A DNA stretch of 64,000 nucleotides from contig NZ_JAXHGM010000003.1 of assembly GCF_034808145.1 (NCBI RefSeq), forward strand, positions 372,001 to 436,000. Direction: 5' to 3'. The notes below the pieces were generated by a model. It was not told the origin of the DNA and did not search any database. It saw only the letters and a list, made by a program, of their open reading frames with translations. Position 1 is the first letter of the stretch; each line of letters opens with the position of its first letter. The translations under genes were made by a program, and so were the position numbers. Of the stretch, positions 34,257-42,921 are shown piece by piece. This stretch comes from Halorubellus sp034808145 (GTDB taxonomy: Archaea; Halobacteriota; Halobacteria; Halobacteriales; Natrialbaceae).

Positions 34257-35255
34257 ATGGACGTGACAATCGACGACGTCTCCCTCGGTTCGACGGGACT
34301 GACGGTCAGCGAACTCCCCTTCGGCACGTGGCGGTTCGGTCGCGAGGCCGCCGACGGCTCTGTCGAGATCGACCGCGGTGCCGCGCTCGACCTCCTCGAC
34401 GCGTACGACGACGCCGGCGGGTACTTCATCGACACCGCCGACGTCTACGGCGGCGGCGACAGCGAGGAGTGGATCGGCGACTGGCTCGCCGACCGCGACC
34501 GCGCCGACTACGTCATCGCCTCGAAGATCTACTGGCCGACCCGAGAGGGCCCGAACGGCCGCGGCCTCAGCCGCAAGCACATCCGGCAGAGCATCGACGA
34601 GATGCTCGACCGACTCGGCGTCGACGGCATCGACCTCCTCTACGTGCACCGCGTCGACGACGACACGCCCGTCCGCGAGTTCATGCGGACGCTCAACGGC
34701 CTCGTCGAGGACGGCAAGGTCCATTACCTCGGCGCGAGCTCGTTCGAACCCGACGCCTGGAAGATCGCGAAGGCGAACGAGATAGCAGAGCGCGAGGGCT
34801 GGGAGCCGTTCTCGGTGACGCAACCGCGGTACAACCTCGTCGACCGCGAGATCGAGGCCGGGTACAGGGAGATGTGCGAGGCGTACGGGATGGGTATCGT
34901 CCCGTGGAGCCCGCTCGGGCAGGGGTTCCTCACGGGCAAGTACGAACGCGACGACCGGACTCCCGACGACACGAAGGCGGGGCTGGGCGAGCGGTTCCAG
35001 GAGAACTACCTCACCGACGAGAACTTCGCGGTGCTCGACGAGCTCCGCGCGGTCGCGGACGAGGTCGACGCGACGATGGCGCAGACCGCGCTCGCGTGGC
35101 TCCTGCATCGCGACGGCGTCACGGCACCGATCGTCGGTGCGCGGACCGTCGAACAGCTCGAGGAGAACCTCCGCGCTGCGGAGGTCGAACTCACGGACGA
35201 GCACGTCGAGCGGCTCGCTGACGCGAAGGGCGACCCGTTCTCGCACCTGCGGTAG
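34257..35255 (+). CDS. Aldo/keto reductase family oxidoreductase
   Basis: 332 residues from ATG 34257. The AKR catalytic tetrad is readable: Asp in YFIDTADVYGGG, Tyr in the same block, Lys in VIASKIYW, and His in YVHRVDDD. The C-terminal cofactor region PIVGARTVEQLEENLRA is canonical for NADP(H) binding. It belongs to the Tas/YajO-like group that reduces aldehydes and ketones, and its physiological substrate is unknown. A leaderless TATA promoter precedes it. The following methyltransferase gene runs the opposite way, 13 bp from its stop. Confidence 0.92.
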   Translation: MDVTIDDVSLGSTGLTVSELPFGTWRFGREAADGSVEIDRGAALDLLDAYDDAGGYFIDTADVYGGGDSEEWIGDWLADRDRADYVIASKIYWPTREGPNGRGLSRKHIRQSIDEMLDRLGVDGIDLLYVHRVDDDTPVREFMRTLNGLVEDGKVHYLGASSFEPDAWKIAKANEIAEREGWEPFSVTQPRYNLVDREIEAGYREMCEAYGMGIVPWSPLGQGFLTGKYERDDRTPDDTKAGLGERFQENYLTDENFAVLDELRAVADEVDATMAQTALAWLLHRDGVTAPIVGARTVEQLEENLRAAEVELTDEHVERLADAKGDPFSHLR

Positions 35256-35268
35256 GGACGAGGACCAC

Positions 35269-35874
35269 CTAGCTGGGCGACTCCTTCTGGAAGCGGACGC
35301 CGTAGTGGTACGGCGGCAGGTCGACCGTCTCTATCGGGCGGAAGGCGGCCGCGTCGGTGACGATCCGTTCGGTCGCGGCCGGCGAGAGCCGGAGGTCGGT
35401 CGGTGGGCCGCGGGCGGCGCCGTGGACGCGGGTGTCCTCGCGGGCGGCGTCGTGCCAGTTCACGACGACGAACTCGCCGTCGGGCGCGAGGACGTCGTGC
35501 GCGCTCGCGGCGAACGCGCCCGGGTCGTCGATGCCGTGGAACGTGTTCGCGTTCAGGACGACGTCGACGGGTTTCAGGAGCGCGCTGGCCATGTCGCGCG
35601 CGTCGGCGTGGGCCGTCTCCAGGTTCTCGATGCGATGCAGGGCGGCGAGTTCGTCGAGCTCGTCGAGGAGCGTGCGGTCGAGGTCGACGGCGAAGACGGT
35701 CGCGGGGTCGACGACGCGCGCCGCGGGGAGCGCGAAGTACCCGTTCCCGCAACCGACCTCCGCGAGGGCGTCGCCGCTATCGATTCCGAGGGAACGGAGC
35801 GTCGCGCCGGGCGCGGGCCAGAGCCGCGACCACCAGTCCCAGTCCGGCTGACTCGTGTTCTGGAATGGTTCCAT
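35269..35874 (-). CDS. Class I SAM-dependent methyltransferase
   Basis: 201 residues from ATG 35874 (MEPFQNTSQPDWDWWSRLWP). The SAM-binding motif I is LAEVGCGNGYFALPAA, followed by acidic motif II at VFAVDLDRTLLDEL, motif III ADARDMA and a motif IV-like NANTFHGID. The protein lacks an obvious substrate-recognition insert. Related archaeal proteins are annotated as arsenite or small-molecule methyltransferases, but assignment is uncertain. An AT-rich patch lies 20-45 nt upstream (AAATGTGTTTTCC), supporting an own promoter. It is convergent with the aldo/keto reductase. Confidence 0.88.
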   Translation of the reverse strand: MEPFQNTSQPDWDWWSRLWPAPGATLRSLGIDSGDALAEVGCGNGYFALPAARVVDPATVFAVDLDRTLLDELDELAALHRIENLETAHADARDMASALLKPVDVVLNANTFHGIDDPGAFAASAHDVLAPDGEFVVVNWHDAAREDTRVHGAARGPPTDLRLSPAATERIVTDAAAFRPIETVDLPPYHYGVRFQKESPS

Positions 35875-35987
35875 GTGAGGCCGATAACCGACGAGCACAG
35901 AAATGTGTTTTCCACACAAGACTGACTCCCGGTGGGTTCCGGGCCTCGACCGGGGTCTCCGTCGGCGTCGAACCCAGACCGGCGGCT

Positions 35988-36695
35988 TCAGACGGCCAGC
36001 GCTCCGACCGCGAGCCCGAGCGCGCCGGCCGTCGCCGCGTAGTCGCGCCACCCGTACGAGAGCGGTGGGAGCGTCGGGTTGAACGCGAAACAGCGCGCCT
36101 GGAGGGCGACGGCGAGCGCGTCGGCACGCTCGAACGCGCGGTTCAGCCCGCTCGTCGCGACGATACGCATGCGGTCGCGGAGCGGGCGCTCCGACCCCAG
36201 CCGCGCTCGCATCGCGTCGCGCGACCGCTGGACGTCGTCGAGGAGCACGGGAACGAACCGGAAGACGAGCGCGACACCCACCCCGAGGAGCTGTCCGACG
36301 CGCCCGGGGACGAGCCACTGGACGGCAGCGCGCGAGTCCCGCGTCGGCGTGGTTTGCACGTACGCGGCACTGACGAAGAGCACGAGGAGGACGCGGTAGG
36401 CGGCGAGCGCCGGGAACCGCGCGTCCGCGAGCACGAACCAGGGGGCGCCGAGTCGCGCGCCCTCGACGACCGGGGCGAGCACGAGCAACGGGAGGACGAC
36501 CCAGACGTCGCGGACGACCTCGACCGGCGACAGGCGAGCGCTCGCGAGGACGCCAGCGGCGACCGCGGACAGGACGGCGAGTCCCCGCGGCGTCGTGTGC
36601 GCGAACGCCGCGACGGCGAACGCGACCTGGACCGCGAGCTTCGACCGCGGGTCCAGCGCGTGCGCCAGCGTGTCACCGGGCTCGTATCGCCCCAT
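35988..36695 (-). CDS. bioN: ECF transporter T-component (BioN-like)
   Basis: 235 residues from ATG 36695. Typical CbiQ/EcfT layout: short N-terminus with LDPRSKLAVQVAFA, five or six membrane helices, and the coupling-helix region that contacts the ATPases, SRDAMRARLG and VALQARCFAF (the A-R motifs). With bioM and bioY beside it, it forms the transmembrane coupling subunit of the biotin ECF importer. The gene is the last of the three and starts 13 bp after bioM ends. Only one ATPase gene is present, as expected for BioMNY. Confidence 0.85.
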   Translation of the reverse strand: MGRYEPGDTLAHALDPRSKLAVQVAFAVAAFAHTTPRGLAVLSAVAAGVLASARLSPVEVVRDVWVVLPLLVLAPVVEGARLGAPWFVLADARFPALAAYRVLLVLFVSAAYVQTTPTRDSRAAVQWLVPGRVGQLLGVGVALVFRFVPVLLDDVQRSRDAMRARLGSERPLRDRMRIVATSGLNRAFERADALAVALQARCFAFNPTLPPLSYGWRDYAATAGALGLAVGALAV

Positions 36696-36708
36696 CAGTC
36701 GACGCCCC

Positions 36709-37407
36709 TCACCATCCCCTGACCTCGACGTCGTCGAGCGCTCGACGAACCGCGTCCGGGGAGTCGTCGGCGACGACGCCGCCGTCGGCGAGGACGACGA
36801 CGCGGTCGGCGAGCGCCGCGACCTCGGCGACGTCGTGGGTGACGACGACGACGCTCGTTCCCGCCGCGTGTCGGTCGGCGAGCCGGTCGCGGACGGCGTC
36901 GCGCGAGGGGGCGTCGAGGCTCGCGAACGGTTCGTCGAGCACGAGGTGGTCCGGGTCCATCGCGAGCGCGCCGGCGATGGCGGCCCGGGACTGCTCGCCG
37001 CCCGAGAGCTCGTCCAGTCGCTCCTCGCCGCGCCCGTCCAGGCCGACGGCAGCGAGCGCGCGCTCGACGCGCGACCGGATCTCCTCGTGGGAGAGCCCGA
37101 GGTTCTCCGGGCCGAACGCGACGTCCGCCGCGACGGTCGCCGCGACGAACTGGTCCCGCGGGTCCTGGAACACCATCCCGACCGCCGTTCTCGCGGCGAC
37201 CAGGTCCTCGTCGACGGGACGACCGTTCACCGAGACCGACCCGCTATCGGGTTCGAGGAGGCCGTTGAACAGGCGGACGAGCGTCGTCTTTCCGGCGCCG
37301 TTCGCGCCCGCGAGCACGACGAACTCGCCGTCGTCGATGGCGACCGAGACCTCGTCGAGGACGAGCGCGTCCCCGCGGCGAACGGTGGCGTCGGTGACGC
37401 TCAGCAT
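36709..37407 (-). CDS. bioM: ECF transporter ATP-binding protein (BioM-like)
   Basis: 232 residues from ATG 37407. Complete ABC ATPase: Walker A GANGAGKTT, Q-loop VFQDPRDQF (typical of ECF ATPases), signature LSGGEQSR and Walker B LVLDEPFASLD, with His in VVVTHDVAEV. It energises the ECF complex together with the T-component. The position between bioN and bioY, 61 bp from the bioY stop, makes biotin the likely substrate. Confidence 0.9.
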   Translation of the reverse strand: MLSVTDATVRRGDALVLDEVSVAIDDGEFVVLAGANGAGKTTLVRLFNGLLEPDSGSVSVNGRPVDEDLVAARTAVGMVFQDPRDQFVAATVAADVAFGPENLGLSHEEIRSRVERALAAVGLDGRGEERLDELSGGEQSRAAIAGALAMDPDHLVLDEPFASLDAPSRDAVRDRLADRHAAGTSVVVVTHDVAEVAALADRVVVLADGGVVADDSPDAVRRALDDVEVRGW

Positions 37408-37468
37408 CCGACGAGGAACGCGTCGGTACGGGACGCGCTGGGACGGAACGCGCCGGTACGGGACGCGG

Positions 37469-38053
37469 TCATTCGACGGCGAGTGCGTCGCTGCGGACGA
37501 TGCCGACCGCGGCGGCGAGCTTCACGAGCTCCGCCGGGATGAACGCGGCCGCACCGACGGCGAACGCCTTGGACAGCGAGTAACCGGCGACGACCATCAG
37601 GCCGCCCATGCCCAGCGCGTAGATGACGACGGTCCCGGCGACCATCCCGGCGACCAGGCGCCACACGGGAATCTCCGTGCGCGCCATCGGGGCGAGGCCA
37701 CCGTGGGCGACGGCGCCGACGAGCGCCGCGGCGACGGGGTACGAGAGCAGGTACCCGCCGGTCGCGCCCACCAGGTGCCCGAAGCCGGCCGCGCCGCCGC
37801 TGAAGATGGGCGCGCCGAGCGCGCCGGCGACGAGGTAGAGGAGGAGCGACGCACCACCCCATAGCGGGCCGAGGAGCGCCCCCGCGAGGAACACGCCGAG
37901 GACTTGGAGGGTCACGTTCGCCGCCGGACTCACCGGGTTCGGGAAGCTCACGTACGCGAACGCGCCGACGAGCGCGGCCAGCATCGCCGCTCGCGCCACG
38001 TTCACCGCGACCTCTCCCGGGACGAGGTCGACGTTCTCCGTCTGCGTGCTCAT
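37469..38053 (-). CDS. bioY: Biotin ECF transporter substrate-binding subunit BioY
   Basis: 194 residues from ATG 38053 (MSTQTENVDLVPGE); the upstream extension is not coding-like. Six predicted helices, with BioY signature segments PVSPAANVTLQVLGVFLAGALLGP-like (NVTLQVLGVF) and YLVAGALGAPIFSGG plus GFGHLVGATGGYLLSYP. BioY binds biotin in the membrane with high affinity; together with BioM and BioN it forms a high-affinity importer. It is the first gene of the operon. Upstream an inverted repeat and TATA box suggest control by biotin status. Confidence 0.9.
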   Translation of the reverse strand: MSTQTENVDLVPGEVAVNVARAAMLAALVGAFAYVSFPNPVSPAANVTLQVLGVFLAGALLGPLWGGASLLLYLVAGALGAPIFSGGAAGFGHLVGATGGYLLSYPVAAALVGAVAHGGLAPMARTEIPVWRLVAGMVAGTVVIYALGMGGLMVVAGYSLSKAFAVGAAAFIPAELVKLAAAVGIVRSDALAVE

Positions 38054-38066
38054 CGAACCCACCTGC

Positions 38067-38130
38067 GGTTGACCGGAACCTGGAACATGCACCGACGTCT
38101 GTCGTCAACCACGTTCAAGACTTCGGTATA
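38067..38130 (-). promoter_or_regulatory. bioY promoter with inverted repeat GGTTGAC...GTCAACC
   Basis: A TATA-like GTATACCG run on the minus strand (38121-38129) is about 70 nt upstream of the bioY start. Perfect 7-bp half-sites GGTTGAC (38067-38073) and GTCAACC (38104-38110) flank the predicted transcription start. They are 30 bp apart, unusual for a dimer operator, so this is only a candidate. Confidence 0.3.
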
Positions 38131-38365
38131 CGGGGCGTCGTGGGGGCTCGGTTCCACGACCGTTCGAGTCACTCCGCGTTCGACTGGACTCTGTCGTCAC
38201 CGACGGGCGCGGTCTCGTACACCCGCGAGTACGTCGACCGAACGCGAGCGCGGCGAGCATCGCGACGAACGCGAACGGAACCGCCTCCCAGAACCGGATG
38301 CGGTAACCGGCGGCGGGCGGGCCGAGCGCGACACCGAACCCGGTCGGCGACCCGCGGACGGACAC
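38105..38365 (-). CDS. Possible small membrane protein, doubtful
   Basis: From GTG 38365 the first 42 residues look protein-like: MSVRGSPTGFGVALGPP, then a single hydrophobic helix (FWEAVPFAFVAMLAALAFG). After that the frame becomes Arg/Ser/Thr-rich and overlaps the bioY promoter region, so the end may be wrong or the gene decayed. Divergent from the response regulator at 38423. No family recognised. Confidence 0.3.
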   Translation of the reverse strand: MSVRGSPTGFGVALGPPAAGYRIRFWEAVPFAFVAMLAALAFGRRTRGCTRPRPSVTTESSRTRSDSNGRGTEPPRRPVYRSLERG

Positions 38366-38422
38366 CGCTCCCCCGGCCGCAGAGGCGTAATCACCTTGCT
38401 TGTGGAGCGCTAGAGGGAACCC

Positions 38423-39205
38423 ATGACACCGTCTCGGGTGGTGTGCGTCGACGACGAACCGGCGTTCGCCGAACTGACGGCGACGCAACTGGAACGTCAC
38501 GGTGACGTCACCGCCACCGGGTTCACCGACCCGGACGACGCACTGCCCGCTCTCGACGACGCCGACTGCGTCGTCAGCGACTACGACATGCCCGGGATGA
38601 CCGGGCTCGCGTTCCTAGAAGCGGTCCGAGACGCGCACCCCGACCTCCCGTTCGTGCTCTTCACCGGGAAGGGGAGCGAGGCCGTCGCGAGCGAGGCTAT
38701 CTCGAAGGGCGTCACGGAGTACCTCCAGAAGTCGACGGACGCCAGCCAGTACGAGGTGCTCGCGAACCGCGTGCTGAACGCCATCGACCGGTATCACGCC
38801 GAACGGCAACTGGACCGCGAGCGGACGCTCGTCGACCGGATCGTCGAGATGACGCCCGTCGCAATCGTCGTTCACGACCAGGACGGCGACGTGGAGGTCG
38901 CGAACCGGCGCGCGCGCGACCTCCTCCGGATGCCGACCGAGTCGCTGCACGTCAGGACGTACGGTTCGAGCGACTGGACGCTCCACTCCGAGGCCGGGGA
39001 CAGCCTGGGTGCCGACGAGTTGCCGGTGGCGCGCGTCATCGCGTCCGGCGAGGAGGTGCGCGCGGAACGGTACGTCATCGAGGTGGCGGACGAACGACAG
39101 GAGATCGTCCTGAACGCGGAACCGCTCGTCGGAGCCGACGGCACGGTCGAGCGCGTCGTGGTGGTGTTCGCGACGGGCGAGGAGATCGACACGTACGCCG
39201 ACTGA
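38423..39205 (+). CDS. Response regulator receiver protein with PAS domain
   Basis: 260 residues from ATG 38423. The receiver domain (residues 1-125) has the acidic pair Asp 10/Asp 11, phospho-acceptor Asp 53 (SDYDMPG), and the conserved Thr/Lys in LFTGKG and YLQKSTD. A PAS domain (about 140-250) starts IVEMTPVAIVVHDQDG. There is no DNA-binding or kinase domain, a common haloarchaeal layout in which the output is indirect. No histidine kinase gene is adjacent, so the cognate kinase is unknown. A weak TATA-like CGTAATCA precedes it. Confidence 0.9.
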   Translation: MTPSRVVCVDDEPAFAELTATQLERHGDVTATGFTDPDDALPALDDADCVVSDYDMPGMTGLAFLEAVRDAHPDLPFVLFTGKGSEAVASEAISKGVTEYLQKSTDASQYEVLANRVLNAIDRYHAERQLDRERTLVDRIVEMTPVAIVVHDQDGDVEVANRRARDLLRMPTESLHVRTYGSSDWTLHSEAGDSLGADELPVARVIASGEEVRAERYVIEVADERQEIVLNAEPLVGADGTVERVVVVFATGEEIDTYAD

Positions 39206-39242
39206 CGTTCGACCCGGAGGTCGTCGACGCGGACTTCTCGGT

Positions 39243-40247
39243 TCAGGCGACGTACAGGAGGGGGACCATCACCACGAAGCCGCCGACGAGCCCGGCGGTC
39301 AGCTCCCGGTAGCCCTTGCCTTCGAGCGACGCGCCGGCTTCGAGCGCCTCGGGGACGAACTCGGTGAGGACGAGGTACACCATCGCGCCGGCGGCGAACC
39401 CGAACCCGAACGGGAGGAACTCCTCGGCGACGCGGACGAACAGGAACGCGATGACGGCGCCGATGGGCTGGGGGAGACTGGAGAAGACCGCGGCGCCGAC
39501 CATCCGCCACTCGCTGACGTCCATCGAGCGCAACGGGATGGAGATCGCGAGTCCCTCGGGGATGTTGTGGATGCTTATCGCGATCGTCATGAAGATGGCG
39601 AGCACGGGGATGGCGAGGCCGAACATCGTCACGCCGCCATCGAGTCCGAGTTCCGCGAAGGACACGCCGATGGCGACGCCTTCGGGGAACGAGTGCACGG
39701 TGAGCACGCCGAGGATGAGCACGAGCTTCTTCAGGTCCGCCTCGGCGAACGCGGCCGGGTCGAACCCGTGGTCGTGACCGTGGTCGTCGTGTCCGTGGTC
39801 CTCGCTCGCGCCGTGACCGTGATCGTCGCCCTCGCCGTGTCCGTGGTCGTCCGCCGTGTCGTGTCCGTGTTCGTCGCCGTCCGCCGTGTCGTGTTCGACG
39901 ACCGGTTCGCCGCCGTCCGTGGTCGCGTCGCTACCGCCGACGTCGACGCCTTCGAGCACGCGGTTCGCGACGACGACGAGGACGACGCCGGCGAGCAGCC
40001 CGAGGATGAGCAGCCACGGGACCTCCACGTTCGGGCCTTGCATGACTCCCTCTTGTTGGAGGCCTTCGCGGACGAGCCCGAAGAGCGAGGCGGAGAGCAT
40101 GATACCCGAGGCGATGCCCCAGAGTGCGACGTTCCAGCGGTCGCTGACGTCGTCGACGAGGAAGAACGGTATCGCGCCCAGTCCGGTGGCTATCGCCGTG
40201 ACGAGGCCGGCGAAGAACACGAACGTGACCGCGGCGAGGTCCACCAT
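39243..40247 (-). CDS. ZIP family metal transporter with His-rich loop
   Basis: 334 residues from ATG 40247, chosen because a TATA box lies 24-33 nt upstream and the upstream frame is not natural. Eight predicted helices with the ZIP metal-binding motifs HSFPEGVAIG (helix IV) and HNIPEGLAIS (helix V). Between helices III and IV a loop of about 65 residues is rich in HGHD/HGHG repeats, which can bind Zn or other divalent metals. The family imports Zn, Fe, Mn or Co along the proton or ion gradient. A perfect palindrome upstream hints at metal-responsive control. Confidence 0.92.
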   Translation of the reverse strand: MVDLAAVTFVFFAGLVTAIATGLGAIPFFLVDDVSDRWNVALWGIASGIMLSASLFGLVREGLQQEGVMQGPNVEVPWLLILGLLAGVVLVVVANRVLEGVDVGGSDATTDGGEPVVEHDTADGDEHGHDTADDHGHGEGDDHGHGASEDHGHDDHGHDHGFDPAAFAEADLKKLVLILGVLTVHSFPEGVAIGVSFAELGLDGGVTMFGLAIPVLAIFMTIAISIHNIPEGLAISIPLRSMDVSEWRMVGAAVFSSLPQPIGAVIAFLFVRVAEEFLPFGFGFAAGAMVYLVLTEFVPEALEAGASLEGKGYRELTAGLVGGFVVMVPLLYVA

Positions 40248-40270
40248 ATCGGAACTCGGTCCGGCACGAC

Positions 40271-40320
40271 GATAAAAACTTTCATATCGCTGGTAGGTTT
40301 TGGTCGGCCTAGGTGCTAGG
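40271..40320 (-). promoter_or_regulatory. ZIP gene promoter: TATA box and 13-bp palindrome
   Basis: On the minus strand the TATA element AGTTTTTATC (40271-40280) is 24-33 nt before the start, consistent with a leaderless transcript. About 28 bp further upstream CCTAG-GTG-CTAGG (40308-40320) is a perfect 5-3-5 palindrome. This is a plausible operator for a DtxR/MarR-like metalloregulator. Confidence 0.5.
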
Positions 40321-40425
40321 CGCACCGAAGACTCGCGACCGGACGCGCCGCTCGCGCACGAGCATCACCCTCCACGGACCGACGACACGGTCGAAGAACG
40401 ACACACCGCCCATCGCCGACGCCAC

Positions 40426-41181
40426 TCACGCCGAGTCGGCGGCTCCCTCGGGCACGTCGGACGCCGCGTCGTCGTCGTCGCGGACGTCCGGCATCGCAGG
40501 GTCCCGGTACGGGGACCGACCGAGAACGGCCCCTTCGAGGTCCTGCTCCACGACCTGCTCGCGGAGCGTGCGCTCCAACCGATTGACGTTCGTGACCGTC
40601 AGGTCCTGCGCGTCCATGAGCTCCTGGAACCGCTCCTCGTCGGACAGCGACTCGTAGCGATCGTACAGCGACGACATCTCGTCGGGATTCAGGCCCGCCA
40701 CGAACGCCTGGTCCTGCAAGCCGAGACGGCGCTCGCGCTCGTCGTCGACGACATACTTCAGGACGACCAGCGACACCTTCTCGATGGCGCGCTGCTGGCC
40801 GAACACCGTCAGGTCCAGGTCCACCATGATTCCCATCGCGCGATCGCGCTCCCACGGCGTCACGTCGAGCGTCGACGCGTACGCGTGCGTGATGCGAGCC
40901 TTCTCCAGTCGATGCATGCGAGCGCTGTGGCCAGCCATCGCGGGATGCTGCTCGTCGTGCAACCGCCGCAGGTTCTCGCCGACGTCCCCGTCCGCGGACT
41001 CCGCGCGACCGATGATGGTCGCCGCGGGCGTGGCCACGTCCCACCGCCGGAAGCGCTCGTCCTTCACGGCGTCCACGCGCGACAGCGACCCGTCTCCCGG
41101 TCCCGCACTCACGTCCCGGCGCTCGAACCCGTCGTCCACGTCCCTCGGGTCGTCGACGGACGTGGCTGACCGCTCGGTCAT
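40426..41181 (-). CDS. Putative haloarchaeal RNA polymerase subunit epsilon-like protein
   Basis: 251 residues from ATG 41181, 24-33 nt after a TATA-like GTTTAAGTAC on the minus strand (41205-41214). After an acidic lead, a compact helical domain shows RRWDVATPAATIIGRAES, HPAMAGHSARMHRLEKARITHAYASTLDVTPWERDRAMGI-type blocks (EKARITHAY, TPWERDRAMGI) and a C-terminal TVTNVNRLERTLREQVVEQDL. I associate this pattern with the haloarchaeal family annotated as DNA-directed RNA polymerase subunit epsilon; the assignment is from memory. The acidic tail is probably disordered. Its role in the polymerase is not well established. Confidence 0.6.
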   Translation of the reverse strand: MTERSATSVDDPRDVDDGFERRDVSAGPGDGSLSRVDAVKDERFRRWDVATPAATIIGRAESADGDVGENLRRLHDEQHPAMAGHSARMHRLEKARITHAYASTLDVTPWERDRAMGIMVDLDLTVFGQQRAIEKVSLVVLKYVVDDERERRLGLQDQAFVAGLNPDEMSSLYDRYESLSDEERFQELMDAQDLTVTNVNRLERTLREQVVEQDLEGAVLGRSPYRDPAMPDVRDDDDAASDVPEGAADSA

Positions 41182-41279
41182 ACGACGACGATACGGCCCC
41201 GCCGGTACTTAAACCGTGGGACCACAGACGGCAGAACGAACAATCTTCGACGCCGACCATCGGCGCCAACCTCCTCACT

Positions 41280-41465
41280 ATGACCCATTGCGACCAGAAT
41301 GACTTAAACGAATGCCGGGAGTGTGGTCTCCTCCTCGCAGTCGCCCTCGCCGTCCAGCGCACCGTCTGTGACCGCTACCCGTGCAAAGGGGTCCCGAACG
41401 AATGCGTCACGAGGCGTTCCGCGAAGGAAACCCCTATGTTTTCGAATCGAAATACGTACTGGTAG
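41280..41465 (+). CDS. Small Cys-rich ORF coupled to the MATE gene
   Basis: 61 residues from ATG 41280 with six Cys: Cys 4 (THC), Cys 12 and Cys 15 (ECREC), Cys 30 and Cys 35 (VCDRYPC), and Cys 42. These could make one or two zinc sites. The stop TAG at 41463-41465 shares its G with the GTG that is the best start for the MATE gene, so translation may be coupled. A perfect CGCCGA-CCA-TCGGCG inverted repeat (41251-41265) lies just upstream. The codon choice is less GC-biased than neighbouring genes, so it may also be a chance ORF. Confidence 0.4.
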   Translation: MTHCDQNDLNECRECGLLLAVALAVQRTVCDRYPCKGVPNECVTRRSAKETPMFSNRNTYW

Positions 41466-42916
41466 TGGTCCGGTACCAGAATCCCGTCCGCCTCCTGCTG
41501 CTCGGCGTCGGCATCCTCCTCGCCCGCTTGGGGTTGGTGCGTCGCGAGCACGTGGTGCGGACGACGGACCTCTCCTGGCCGCGCATCGTCACCGGCCTGG
41601 CGCGGATGAGCAAGAACGCCGTCGACGTCGCGATGGTCGGCATCGCGGTCGGCGAGGTCGCCATCGCGGGCGTCGGGTTCGCCGGCCCGTTCTGGGGGAT
41701 CGCGTTCTCGCTCGGCGGCGGGTTCGCCGCGGGCACCATCGCGCTCGTCTCGCAGGGCTTCGGCGCGAACGCGCACGACGAGATCGGGCAAGCGATCCGG
41801 TCGAGCGCCGTCATCGTCCTCGCGCTCACCCTCCCCGTCGCCGCGCTGTTCGCGGCCGTCCCGGGGGAACTCGTCGCGCTCATCGCGAACGACGCCGCCA
41901 CCACGCGCGCCGGCGCGGACTACCTCCGCGTCGTCGCGTTCGGCGTGCCGTTCGCCGGCCTGAACCTCGTCGGGAGCCGCATCTTCATCGGCGCGGACGA
42001 CGCCTGGACGCCGATGCTCGTCCGTGGCGGCGGCGCCATCGTCAACATCGTCGCGAACGCGGTGTTCATCTTCGCGCTCGACATGGGCGTCACGGGTGCC
42101 GCACTCGGGACGGTCCTCGCGAACGTCCTCGTCACGATAACGTTCGTGCTCGCGCTCCTCGCCGGCCGCATCCCCGGCGTCGGCGACCTCCCCGTGACGG
42201 TCGACCCGTTCGGGACGTACCTCGACCGGGATACCATCAGGGACGTCTTCGAGATCGGGCTGCCCGTCGTCGGTCGGAACTCGGTGTGGACGATCGCGAA
42301 GTTCCCGATGCTCGCCATCGTCGCCCTGTTCGGGCCGAGCGTCGTCGCGGCGTACGTCATCGTCCGCCGCATCCTCGGCCTGATGAACACGCCCGGCTGG
42401 GGGTTCGCGCTCGCCGCGTCCAGCCTCGTCGGCCAGGAGCTCGGCGAGGGCGACGAGGCGGACGCGGAGGCGTACGCGAACGACATCCTCGTGTTCTCGC
42501 TCGCGACGTACGCCGTGTTCGCGGTCGTCGTCGCCGCGTTCGCCCAACCCATCGTCGAACTGTTCGTCGGCCCCGACGCGGACCCGAACACCGTCCCGAC
42601 CGCCGTCGGACTCACGTACGCCGCGTGCGTCGCCGTGCTCGCCCAGAGCGTGAAGGGCACCGCCGCGGGCCCCCTCGACGCGTCCGGGGACACGAACATC
42701 ACGTTCTACAGTCAGGTCGTCGGCATGGTCGGGTTCGCCATCCCGCTCGCGTACGTCGGTGCGGTCGTCCCCGCGGTCGGTATCGCCGGGCTCTACCTGT
42801 CGTTCCTCGGTGAGGCGCTCGTGCCCGCCATCATCAACTTCTGGCGGTACCGCTCGGGCAAGTGGAAGGCGATCAGTCAAGAGTACCGGCCCGACTCGCC
42901 CGTCGCCGACGACTGA
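41465..42916 (+). CDS. MATE family multidrug/sodium efflux transporter
   Basis: 483 residues from GTG 41465 (VRYQNPVRLLLLGVG). Starts further upstream at 41381 or 41402 are possible, but haloarchaeal MATE proteins usually begin near NPVR. About twelve membrane helices. MATE signatures: ARMSKNAVDVAMVGIAVGEVAIAGVG, GQGFGANAHDEI-like QGFGANA, and ASSLVGQELGEGD in the second half. It exports organic cations or drugs by antiport with Na+ or H+. An upstream small Cys-rich ORF overlaps the start by one base. Confidence 0.9.
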   Translation: MVRYQNPVRLLLLGVGILLARLGLVRREHVVRTTDLSWPRIVTGLARMSKNAVDVAMVGIAVGEVAIAGVGFAGPFWGIAFSLGGGFAAGTIALVSQGFGANAHDEIGQAIRSSAVIVLALTLPVAALFAAVPGELVALIANDAATTRAGADYLRVVAFGVPFAGLNLVGSRIFIGADDAWTPMLVRGGGAIVNIVANAVFIFALDMGVTGAALGTVLANVLVTITFVLALLAGRIPGVGDLPVTVDPFGTYLDRDTIRDVFEIGLPVVGRNSVWTIAKFPMLAIVALFGPSVVAAYVIVRRILGLMNTPGWGFALAASSLVGQELGEGDEADAEAYANDILVFSLATYAVFAVVVAAFAQPIVELFVGPDADPNTVPTAVGLTYAACVAVLAQSVKGTAAGPLDASGDTNITFYSQVVGMVGFAIPLAYVGAVVPAVGIAGLYLSFLGEALVPAIINFWRYRSGKWKAISQEYRPDSPVADD

Positions 42917-42921
42917 CCGGG

